NCBI GenBank assembly: GCA_963691705.1
Contig: OY829537.1
Coordinates: 53,544,304 to 53,608,303, forward strand
DNA from: Viola odorata
Lineage: Eukaryota; Streptophyta; Magnoliopsida; Malpighiales; Violaceae
Reading direction: 5' to 3'
DNA: 64,000 nt
Shown: in pieces, positions 1 through 9,011 of the stretch
Numbering within the stretch: the stretch's first letter is position 1
How the letters are laid out: each line of letters starts with the position of its first letter
The notes under the pieces: generated by a model
What the model saw: the letters and a program-made list of their open reading frames with translations, nothing else
The model's database searches: none
What the model was told of the DNA's origin: nothing
Position numbers and translations under genes: made by a program

Positions 1-1891
1 GACAAAGCTTGAACGAACGCCATGTAAGGCTCACACTCATCCAATGTCTAGAAAAGGGAGGCACCACGCTCTCGAATGCTCAACACCGGGGACTTCGTCT
101 CAACCAAAAGGGACAACGACTCATGAAGAGTATGTCCTAGAAGAACAATCTTCTGAAGATTGCGTAGCAGTCTGCATGGTTAGTGTGTAGCAAGCTAAAG
201 GATCTGACCATGAAGATGCCAATGTTATAAAAAGGTTGAAACATGTTCCATCAAATGTCTCTTTAGCCGAAGCTCTTGATCTCTCTTCAGAAGTCAGGAT
301 GTCACTAGTACAACCATTGGTAGATCCAACCAAATACAAGGAAAGATTGTTGAAAGTTATTGATCAACCATCTTACACTGAGTGCTTTAATGCAATCACC
401 TTTACAGAGGATGATTTGCTACTAGGATCTCGTTTGCACAACAAGCCTCTTTATGTTGCAGGTTACATTCGAGAAGAAAAGGTCAGAAGGATACTTGTGA
501 ATCAAGGGTCAGCGGTCAGCATTATGCCCATCCATACAATGAAGAAACTAGGAATCACCATGTCTGAGCTTTCTAAAAGTAATTTAGTTATCTAAGGTTT
601 CAATCAAAAGGGTCAAGCTACCATTAGCGTGATTTGAGTGAAGCTAGAGATCGAAGAATTGGTATCTACTATCCTTTTTCATGTGATTGATGCTAGAACA
701 TCCTACCAGTTGCTCCTCGAAAGGATTTGGTTACATGAGAATGGAGTTACCCCTTCAAGTTGGCATCAATGCCTCAAATTCATTCGTAATGGAGAGGTAA
801 AATGCATTAAGGGAGAAACCAATCCGTTCAGTGAGGAAGAGTCACATTTTGTGGATGCAAAATTCTTCTCAGAAGAACAGATTCCTTCAGAAGCCTTCCC
901 CATCTTCGCACCACAATATAAGAAGAATGAAGAAAGCTCATCTTCTACAACAAGGGCAACACCCGTGTTCATAAAGACTTCGCTTTCAAAAACTGCCATC
1001 ACCAAGGAAGTAGAAGTCTTAAAACAAAGTATGACTCTCTCTATTCCTATGATTTCAACATTGGTTCCAACACCATTCAAGCCGGAAGCTCCTCAGAAGA
1101 TGAAATCTAAGGATGCGAGTGAAGGATCAACAAGACGACCTATTCCTATGATTTCAACATTGGTCTCAAGACTATCCAAGCTGGAAGATTCCAAGGACAC
1201 AAGATCCGAAGATATAAAAAGTGAAGGATCAGAAGGATACAACCGAGGATGGTATGACCCAAAAGTCGAAAGACTATTTGAGAATGTTGGGTATAGAAAA
1301 GGGGAACCTCGCCAACTTGGTGACTTAGATGCGGCCCTTTCTAATGGAAATCCATCTATAGAAAGGCAAAGGTTCGGGCTCGATTTTCTACAAGATCCTT
1401 CATCCAAGATCAAAGTCAAAAAGGCCTCCGCTAACCCAATTATGATACATATATGCGAAGTTGACAAAGAGACCTCTAAGGAGGAGAAGCTTTCCGTATT
1501 TAGTCGTATCCAAGGAAAAGCGACTAGGGTCTCTATTTTTGACAGGTTAGGAGACAAAGCTTCCTTGGAGCCTGAACTTCCGACACTGCCACAAAATAAG
1601 TCTGTCTTCACACGACTAGGACCTAATATCCTGAACCAAAAAGGAAAGTCCATGAAGCAGAAGCAGAAGAGAAAAAGAGTTGCACGACAACTTTTCTACA
1701 ATGATGAAGACATGGAGGTTGAGGATGCTAATTGTGTTTCTGTTAAAGAGAGTCCGGATGAAGATGAACTAGAGCTAGCTCTGCCAATATTCGAGGAAAG
1801 GAGGCAAGCCACAATTGATAAATTGGAAGAAGTCAATGGATTACACATCAGACCTATCAACGGAAGGGTCTTGAAACACTTCTATGCCTAA
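1..1891 (+). pseudogene. Tat-like Ty3/gypsy gag-protease remnant fused to integrase tail (element T0)
   Basis: One reading frame runs through 236-595 and 638-1891 and is interrupted by a TAA at 593 and a TGA at 635. Residues around 490-530 look like a retroviral-type aspartyl protease (GSAVSIMP block), but the catalytic Asp position reads Asn (VNQGSAV). The long hydrophilic spacer downstream ends in ATIDKLEEVN, the block that normally precedes RT in this lineage. Instead of RT, RNase H and integrase, the frame goes directly into a C-terminus resembling the integrase end (RPINGRVLKHFYA) and stops. So the catalytic pol core is missing with the frame kept. The 5' end is outside the window and positions 1-235 are degenerate. 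Non-functional; Tat-like assignment is by motif resemblance. Confidence 0.6.
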
Positions 1892-1908
1892 AAATCATCG
1901 CCGCCCTC

Positions 1909-2165
1909 TTGGCCCGCAAGAGTATAAACTGTGTACGGCTAAAAGAAAAAAAAACAAAAAAAAATTGAACTACGTCATGACTTGATCCTTCTTTTTTGAA
2001 GGTACGTAGGCAACTTGACATATTTCAAGTGCAGTCACATGACATTACAAAAAAAAAGCATCACATCACTCCTGGCCCGTATGAGTATAAATTGTGTACG
2101 ACTTAAAGGAAACAAAATCATTGTAACACTCTTGGCCCGCAAGAGTATAAACTGTGTATGGCTAA
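1909..2165 (+). repeat. Three dispersed copies of a ~34-bp 3'-UTR motif
   Basis: The block ggcccgcaagagtataaa followed by a tgtgtacgg core occurs at about 1911-1941, 2075-2105 and 2132-2162 with few substitutions, separated by variable sequence. It lies just after the integrase-like stop of element T0, a position where Tat-lineage 3' UTRs commonly carry repeats. Confidence 0.65.
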
Positions 2166-2600
2166 ATAAATGAACAAAATAAATAAGTTCCCGGAGTTGA
2201 TCAGTGAAGGAAAAGTAAAAGTTCAAGCAAAAAGGAATGAGACAAGACAAGAAAAGTGTTCATTCCATACATGGGAAAGTATCCATTAGGAAAAAAAGAC
2301 TACACTAAAGTTGTCACTATGTCTTCCAAGTCTGCCATCTGAAAGAGAGTACGCCTAAGCTCTTCCCTCTCACGATCAATCGCTTTAACTTCAGCTGCAG
2401 TGATGCCTAAGCTTCTAGATGTTCTCATCAGTACCTTAAAGATCATTTGCAACTAGCTAAAATTTAGGTAAAGGAAGACGACTCGTGCCTTTCTCTCTTC
2501 TTGTGAGGTAAGAGTCAACTCGAGTCAGAAAGTCCCCAACCTTTAACTTCAATGGTGCGGTGTCAGACGTAAATATGTCCTTAATGACCTCCTGAAGAAT

Positions 2601-2744
2601 AGAAGATGCCTCTAATCTCGAAGCCTATTGTTCCGAAGATGCCTCTGAGTTCATGAAGCTTTTATTCCAAAGACACCTCTGAGCTCGAAGCCATTGTTCC
2701 GAAGGCGCTTCTGAGTCTGAAGCAAGCACTCCCGAAGGCCTTGA
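2601..2744 (+). repeat. Four-copy ~33-bp tandem repeat
   Basis: Units start near 2601, 2635, 2669 and 2701, each built from gaagatgcctctgag-like and cgaagcctattgttcc-like halves, with a partial fifth unit. Units differ by several substitutions, so the array is old. No coding role is apparent. Confidence 0.7.
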
Positions 2745-2870
2745 AAATAAGATATCTCTTCTTGAGCGACAAGTGGCGATCCCCATCTACAATGCTTTGC
2801 CTTGATCCTCTCAGCAAATCTCGGGATGCGGAATATATTCTTCAATGTTGCAAAAGGAAGGAATAAGAGC

Positions 2871-3053
2871 GGAATCTTGAAGCTTCTACATCAATTAGGT
2901 GAGATGCAGTCCTTAAAAAGGACTGATCAAGACCCTCGATGAGGTTAACGTCGGTGTTGGTGGGGCAGAATCTTGAAGCTTCTACATCAATTAGGTTAGA
3001 TATAGTGTTTAAAAAGCACTGATCAAGACCCTCAATGAGGTTTATATTGGGAT
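2871..3053 (+). repeat. 97-bp tandem duplication (two copies)
   Basis: The block starting gaatcttgaagcttctacatc at 2872 recurs at 2969, period 97 bp. Both copies end with a gatcaagaccctc phrase and a gatgaggtt-like phrase. Read on the minus strand, both copies give a similar peptide (LIDVEASRF preceded by NLIEGLDQ), but no start or gene context supports translation. Confidence 0.75.
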
Positions 3054-3602
3054 CCTCCGTTGACCGACTCACTGTGGCGAGCTTCAGTACTCCTTTCCCT
3101 CCGGATTGCGATCAATGCTTCACTTCAGTTTCCAGGAAATAAGGAAATCGTCCGTTTTGCCCTTGACCTGAGCTCTCGCCAATCCAATCCATATCAAGAG
3201 GTTGCAACGGAACGACACCAATGGATAGTGACGAAGATGACGTCATCTGAAAAAAAAATACAAAAAAATATTTGCAGAAAAAATAAAGTGAAGAGGGCTA
3301 TAAAAAAAATACAAAAGTTTGTGTCAAGCAAAATTGAAAGAAAAAAAAGCAAAGTAAAGAAAGTAAAGAACGCAGCCGCAAAACGGGTCGTTCATTTGCA
3401 TTTTTCTTCCTCTTCCTGCACCACAATTTTTGCTTCTCTTATTAGATTTTCCTCTCATTGATTTCTTTCATTTTGAAGATTGAAATCAAAAGCTATGGGT
3501 TATACGCCACGAATAATCAATCACTCGAAAAGGTTGAGGAATGTTCCTAACTTAATGCGGCATCAACGTGCTGGTCTGGTGCGCTGGTTTTCAAATATGA
3601 CT

Positions 3603-4091
3603 TGATAAGATTTGGGGTTCTGGAGAAGGGTAGGTGAGGAAGATGGCCGCTCAGAATCACTATGCTTGCCGTCCGGTGTACCTGCAAAGCGCCGGAGGGG
3701 GTCTCCGGCGCAGACACTCCAATTCTTAAGTCAGTAAGGCTGTTCCAAATGGCAGGGGTTCGACTAGCGATCGTAGGCTTACCTTTTGTCTTGAATGATG
3801 GGGTATTTATAGGTAAAATATGGTGTTATCTCTAGGGGGTGGGCGTTATCTAGGGAAGATAACGCCCAAGTACCTCAAGTGACGTCATGTCTTGCCTGGG
3901 ATGGGATAACACCGTTTGTGTGGCTAGATAACGAGCGAGACCTCCTCTGCTGATGTCGACCATCCCAGAGTTCCTCGTTGTATAGGGGGCGATAACCTCG
4001 ACGGTGCACACTCAGTGGGAGCTACAGTGTTTCGGCCTTAACGCTGGGTCTACGGATGAAAATGCCCCTGAAGTTACGTTTATAGTTATCA
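3603..4091 (-). repeat. 3' LTR of Tat element A
   Basis: Starts tgataagatt and ends agttatca on the plus strand, so it has TG and CA termini when read on the minus strand. It matches the LTR of Tat B in its terminal bases, a TATAAATA box (3804-3811 on the minus strand), an upstream TGACGTCA palindrome (3880-3887) and a GC-rich hairpin in the transcribed part (3690-3710). Length is 489 bp against 521-534 bp in Tat B. The roughly 40 bp beyond it (4092-4130) match the pre-LTR segment of Tat B, confirming the boundary. Confidence 0.85.
3690..3710 (-). other. GC-rich R/U5 hairpin of the Tat A LTR
   Basis: CGCCGGAG (3690-3697) and CTCCGGCG (3703-3710) form a perfect 8-bp stem with a 5-nt loop. The same stem is present in both LTRs of Tat B (43009-43030 and 58480-58500), in each case downstream of the TATA box and before the primer-binding side. 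It is likely in the RNA leader. Confidence 0.75.
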
Positions 4092-4233
4092 TAAGCCCAA
4101 CCGAAAATGAGCCTGAGTGTTTACCAAGGGCTATCGCCCCATTTTGACCTTGTATGTTCCATGCTCTGTGAGGTAACGGGGTGGTGCGATTACCAAGAGG
4201 TATGTCTTTTCAAACCGTCCATTCCCTTGGGCC

Positions 4234-4240
4234 TATAAAT
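4234..4240 (+). promoter_or_regulatory. TATA box of cassette gene e (Tat A)
   Basis: GGCCTATAAATT lies 67 bp upstream of the coding region of gene e. The same GGGCCTATAAATT context occurs before gene e of Tat B (57135-57141, minus strand). Confidence 0.65.
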
Positions 4241-4300
4241 TGGGTTTTCCATTGCACTAATTCTTTTCATCTTTTCCGCATTTCTTCTGACATTTTCACC

Positions 4301-4681
4301 ATAGATGAACTGACTAGAAATTTCTTGATCTCCAAGGCATATACTTTGAAGAATCTCACTGAAGTCGACGTTGGCTTTCTGGAGACCATGCTGATCAAGA
4401 CTTCTGAGGACATTCTGGAACTTCAGGGGATGATGACCCCTCTTCTGTCCAGGCAAGGTGCGGCTTCCCTAGAGGATTTCAATCCTCTAGAGAGTGTATC
4501 GAAGTTGGCTACTGCTATCTCCCACATCCAGGTGGTCATCACCATGCTGCAGCAAAGGAAGGATCTGCTAGGGTGCTGCTTAAAGGGCATGAGGATTTCC
4601 TCCTCCGAACTGACCTCGGTGGCGGATACTCTGAGGGAGATTCCTTCCGTGCCAGATGACGACGCCGGGTCCAACGCCTGA
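4301..4681 (+). pseudogene. Antisense cassette gene e, Tat A copy (126 aa, start codon lost)
   Basis: Single open frame to TGA at 4681, homologous along its full length to the 125-aa ORF at 56708-57085 of Tat B (about 70% identical by eye). Both contain KTSEDILELQG, LESVSKLA and MLQQRKD blocks and an acidic tail ending AGSDA or AGSNA. The position of the Tat B ATG reads ATA here, so the normal start is gone; the first downstream in-frame ATG would remove about 25 residues. The protein is predicted mostly helical, without membrane segment or known domain. Function unknown. It is the cassette gene nearest the LTR. Confidence 0.6.
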
Positions 4682-5131
4682 CCGCTTGCAGTCGTCCCTG
4701 TGTTCCTTTGTCTTTTCTTTTATATTTTATATGTATGTACGTTCAGGCCGTTTAGGCCTTAAAAAAAATATCTTCCCGTTATATTGCTTGTGACATTCTA
4801 CTCTCTGTGGTGTGTAAACATCGTGTTAGTTGAAACTAACCTTAGCCCAACCGAAAAAGGTCCTGCCGTCGATCGAATTCCCACAAGACTTGCTTTTCTT
4901 TATCTGCCAAATGGTGATTAAAGGTTGCTGATAAACGTTTCTTGCATTAATTTCGCGCCGCCTTTTTAATACCCACTGATTGGGCAGTTTTTTCACCATC
5001 TCTTGATCAGTGCGAATATCCACCAGGCATGATCACAGGATCCAATTTTGTAATTATGATCATTCTTCTCAAGGCATATTAATTATCCTCAGAGGGCGTG
5101 CAAAAAGGTGGGAATGCCCTTTCGCCATGAC

Positions 5132-5138
5132 TATTTAA
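5132..5138 (+). promoter_or_regulatory. TATA-like box of cassette gene b (Tat A)
   Basis: CTATTTAATGGG lies 68 bp before the ATG of gene b. Tat B has CTATTTAAGGG at the equivalent place (56311-56317 on the minus strand). Confidence 0.5.
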
Positions 5139-5205
5139 TGGGATTTCTCTTTCTTTTTCCTGTTCATCTTCATTTTGTTTCTCTCTTGAGATCGCCTGCA
5201 ATTTC

Positions 5206-5652
5206 ATGGTGGACTCATATTTCATGGATGCGGACGAGCGTGACTCTCCACCAACTCCTCAAACTTCTCCCAATTCTGACTATCCTTCTCCGTCGTGCCG
5301 GAAAAGGCGAGTCTCTCGACGTAAGGGTCGCGAGAGATCGAAAAAGGGAACTTCTAGGTCCCTCGATGTTTGCTCGAATTCTTATACTCCTCCAGTAAGG
5401 AGGGGTGATGAACTATTTCCTCACATCAGTCGTTTCATGGAAAGAATCCCTATTAACGACGTTGGTTCTGAAAATACGACGTCCGCCGTGAAGGGGGAAT
5501 CGTGCACGACTCCTTCGAAGATGAAAAAGCCTTCAGAGGACCCTCGGTCAGGTCTTGGCAAAGAGAAAAAGACTGATGATCCTTTCCCTTTACTTGACAC
5601 AGAACTGCCATCTTCGGATAGAGATGATTTCTACTGGCTCGCCGAGGACTGA
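5206..5652 (+). CDS. Antisense cassette gene b, Tat A copy (148 aa, intact)
   Basis: Intact ORF from ATG at 5206 to TGA at 5652. The N-terminus (DSPPTPQTSP) is Ser/Pro-rich, followed by a strongly basic patch (about residues 27-50) and an acidic C-terminal half ending DFYWLAED. Tat B has a homologue at 55826-56241 with matching start (DSPPTPSTSPDSD) and matching acidic end, broken by a frameshift. No known domain, signal peptide or membrane segment. The basic-then-acidic composition suggests a disordered protein, possibly nuclear; this is inference only. It has its own TATA-like box and no visible intron. Confidence 0.55.
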   Translation: MVDSYFMDADERDSPPTPQTSPNSDYPSPSCRKRRVSRRKGRERSKKGTSRSLDVCSNSYTPPVRRGDELFPHISRFMERIPINDVGSENTTSAVKGESCTTPSKMKKPSEDPRSGLGKEKKTDDPFPLLDTELPSSDRDDFYWLAED

Positions 5653-5958
5653 CTTTGCCCATTATGCATATTATAGATGTCGTATGGCTTTTTCATGAAT
5701 AAAGTAGTGTTTCCCATTTTCTTCCCTTTGTTATTGTGTTCTTGCGTTAACTTTGTAATCATTAGGTAGTTAACGCCAAGCGGTTGGATACTGCTCCGCC
5801 CAACCGTCTTTTTAACTTCTTGTTGTTAACTGCCTTCTTCTTCTAAAGATATAAATGCTTGGCTTTAAATGTTCTTCTGATACCTTTCCACGTGTCATTT
5901 CGATTTTACACGTGTTTCGTTCTGATTGGCCAATTAGTCATCTTCACCAGGTTTGGCC

Positions 5959-5967
5959 TTTAAAAGG
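5959..5967 (+). promoter_or_regulatory. TATA-like box of cassette gene c (Tat A)
   Basis: GGCCTTTAAAAGG lies about 200 bp upstream of the putative ATG of gene c. The Tat B counterpart is CTTTATAAGG at 55552-55558 (minus strand). The intervening leader is pyrimidine-rich in both copies. Confidence 0.45.
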
Positions 5968-6168
5968 AAACAACTTCTTTCTTCTCAAACTTTTACTCAT
6001 ATTTCGAATTTTTCCTGCTATTCTCTGTTCTTCTTCTTTTCTTGAAGAAAACTTCCCCAACTGCTCATCGACTCAGGCAATCCATCTGTTCTGCTATTCT
6101 TCTTTCTAAGGTACCCTGTTTCACCTTCCTCTAGTTTTCCTTTTTACTACCTCTTCATTGTGCGTCAC

Positions 6169-8421
6169 ATGAGATCTCAGACTGGCCCTCGGGAGCCTAT
6201 AGATCCTGAGATCAAAAATACAGTAAGTGTTTTTACTTGTGAGACCGTTCTACGGCTCGAGTTAGAGAGTCATGGTATTTCTTTCCCTAGTGGTTATACC
6301 ATTATGCTTCCAGAGAAGCATATGTGGCTTCACGACGTCCTATAGGGAACTCGCAGGATGTTGTATTTTAAGATGTTTCTTTAGGGTTTCTGCCTTCCTA
6401 TTCATGCCTCGATAACACCATCATCATGGTGTGGTATCTATGCTTTCATCCGCGCCTACGAAATGAAGAATATTCTTGCCCCTTCTGATGATTTATTTCG
6501 TAAATTCTTCAACCTTACTTGTTGCAATGGTCTAGTGAGCGTTACTCCGAGGTCGAATGACGCATATGCCCAGTCTTTCTGGTAAAATTTTTGAGAGTTT
6601 GAAGAAACCATTGATGACTGGAAGGGTGGTTTCTTTGTTGTTGAGTTGCCTTCCCACTTGTGGCATAGGGGTTTTAATCAGGGCATCATCGATACTGACT
6701 GGGTGAAACCGATCGTCTTGTCTTGAAAGGAGTTAGCCCAAGCTGACGCCTTGTTAAAGATGGAGACGCCTTTTTCATATTCAAAACTTTGCCTTATACA
6801 GGCCTTTATCTGAGTGTGGCATAAGTGAGTCTTTAAATTCTAACATTATCGTTCTTCCTTTTCATTTACTGATGTGACTTTTTACAAGAGGCATTATCGA
6901 TCAATCATCCGATGTCGCTCGTTTGAGAGTCGTGCCTCCTCCAACGACGTCTCCTTTTACATTTTCCAGAGCTCCACCTGACTGTAGCGTCCCATTAAAG
7001 AAAAGAAGAACTACGGGGGCGGACCTTCAAAGAGGGCGCGTGTCTACTCGCGCTTCTCGCTTTGTGGAGAATTGGTTGCCCGTTCGGGAGATAAGGTCTA
7101 GCTCAGGTCCGCCAATAGTCAAGACAGAGGTTTTTTCATACGCAGGTGCAGGTGAGGGTGAAGATATGGACACGGAGTCTTACCTTCGTCAGGTTTCTAA
7201 GGCTCAGTGAAAGAGACTCAGGGAACAGAAGGAAATCAGGTGACTGAGACTGCCATGCGTCCTCCTTTGCCGCCACTGACAGGTCATGCTTTCTCTGATA
7301 TTGCCACTTCTTCTGGTACCACCAAAGATTTTCCTTCAATAAGTGTTGATGTTCCACCACTAATGCCCTCTTCCTCTGCTGTCAACGTTCTTTCTCCGTC
7401 TACTGAGGTTCCCCCGATAGTGAGACCCTCCCCCGTTATCGAGGTTTCTGTGGTATCAACAGAAACGCCGTTGGCGACAAGCTCTTCCCTTGCCGTTGAG
7501 GCTCCGCATTCTCCTATCTCTTCTTGTATTACTGATGTGGTGGTGCCAGCTCTGAACTCAAGCGTACTTCCTGATCCACCGGTGAGGGAACCGTTGTTCT
7601 TTACTTCCGTTTCCTGTGTTGGCAAGTCTTCCGGCGGCTCCACTCCTTCTGTCGTCGCCAACCTTTCTTCTCAAGGGCCTCAAGGGGCTCCTTCTTATCG
7701 GTTGGATTTGTCAAACTTTCGAATTGACGGGCTTCGTGCCCTAGGGGTATCGGACCCGTTATCGCGAGATCAATCAACGATGATTTTAGTGGGTGAGTGG
7801 TTCGGTTCGCCTGAAGATGAAGAGAAGTTGCTACAACTTCCCTCCGATATTCAGCGCGCGCGTTCTGAATGATTCTTTGGCCAGCTTCCGCAAAATGCAT
7901 TACTTTCTCAAGGATCATCTGGCTCGACGGAGCAGCTCGACCATGCGTTGGCCAAAGTGAAGAACTTAACGCGACTTCAAAATCATACTCGGGCGGAGCT
8001 AGATGATTGCCGCGCTGAACTTGCTAGGGAAAGATCCAAGGGGAAAGCCAATGTTGAAGCCTTAGAGGTGGAGTTGGTGGCTTTTGACAAGAAAAAATCT
8101 CTTCTTCGTAAAGAGTTATTGGCCTGTAACGTGGATTTAGCCAAGGTTCCATCGAAGATAAGTTGGTGGAAGAAGAAAGCTATGTGGGCCTTTACTGCCG
8201 AGTTCGCGGATTATTATCGCAGTAGGACTTTCGATCCTGCTAAGATAGCTTATTATGCCTCTACGAAAATGAGTGAGATCAACGGGAGCAAGGAAGGTTT
8301 TCTTTCTTCAGAGGAGGAAGAAGTGGGCGATGGCGGCGATGGCGGCGATACCGAGGGGCTCCCGTTATCGGATGATCCGAATGCCGTGGGGGATGCAGGG
8401 GGTTCCACCCGTCCCCGTTAA
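6169..8421 (+). pseudogene. Antisense cassette gene c, Tat A copy (gypsy-type transposon domain plus coiled coil)
   Basis: Exon 1 starts at ATG 6169 (MRSQTGPREPIDPEI). It encodes a region homologous to 54778-55364 of Tat B and resembling Pfam PF04195 (putative gypsy type transposon): a YFKMF block, a WCGIYAFIRA block and a DDWKGGFFVVELP block. In-frame TAGs at 6343 and about 6382 and a TAA-type stop near 6584 break it. A donor-like GTGAGT occurs at about 6826. The second exon begins near 6890 and carries a Ser/Pro-rich linker, the conserved block LSNFRIDGLRALGVSD, and at 7948-8421 a coiled coil (AELDDCRAELARERSKGKA) with an acidic Gly/Asp tail. Further breaks: TGA at 7208 and a frameshift between 7872 and 7948. 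Clearly homologous to Tat B gene c; function unknown. Confidence 0.6.
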
Positions 8422-8841
8422 TTTTTGTTTCTCAACATTGATGTTATTCGCTTTGTAATAATAACGCCCAAACTTCTTTTAATAATTAATCTCTGTTGCG
8501 TTATCTTCTTTTGTGTTATTCTGGCGACTGCCAACTGACTTTGCTGCATCGCGTTATCTAGATCATCACGTTATTGCGCCTATCTTGGTTTGAAAGTCGA
8601 TTCCACTTTTTCAAAGCATTTAATGCTTGAGAATCCCTCATTAATACGGGAGAAAAAGTAATGATAGCCAGACCACACATGTCACTTCGCAGCAGCGCTA
8701 GGGGTTGGTGCTCCCTAGGGAATGGTAAAATCGAAGCGTCTTCTCGCTTCTCTAAAAATGTACTCATTGCTCGTGTCTTTTCCTCCTGACGCATCTCATG
8801 CAACGACCATTACAACAGTCGTTTTGATTAACCGCTAGGGT

Positions 8842-8848
8842 TATAAAA
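8842..8848 (+). promoter_or_regulatory. TATA box of cassette gene d (Tat A)
   Basis: Canonical TATAAAA inside CTAGGGTTATAAAACC, 164 bp before the ATG of gene d. Tat B keeps AGGGTTATAAAACC at 52709-52715 (minus strand), so the promoter core is nearly identical in both copies. Confidence 0.7.
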
Positions 8849-9011
8849 CCTGCCACATGCTTCTTTTCCTCCTTTTGCTATTTTATTTTCTCCATAACAT
8901 CTCAAGCCGACTTGCATTTCTTCTTTCTACCATCTGGGCACTCTAAATTTCTCTCTTAGAAAGGTACTTCTGTTCTCCTCTGTCATTTTCTTCATCTTTT
9001 TTACTTTTGCC

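Larger units (their letters stand above)
1892..3602 (+). other. 3' non-coding region and probable LTR remnant of element T0
   Basis: No convincing gene. It holds a block containing the phrase ggtacgtaggcaac near 2001, which is typical of the 3' region of plant Tat/Athila-type elements, plus three separate short tandem-repeat arrays annotated individually. ORFs here are low-complexity Lys-rich frames or translated repeats. LTR boundaries for this element could not be fixed. It abuts the LTR of Tat element A at 3603. Confidence 0.45.

Noticed and set aside
766..1653. Long minus-strand ORFs opposite the T0 coding region
   Set aside because: They are shadows of the plus-strand gag-pol-like frame, which has protease and spacer motifs; the minus frames have none.
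3060..3461. 133-aa plus-strand ORF rich in Lys and Ser
   Set aside because: Low-complexity frame over poly-A-rich sequence with no homologue in the window and no ATG context or domain.
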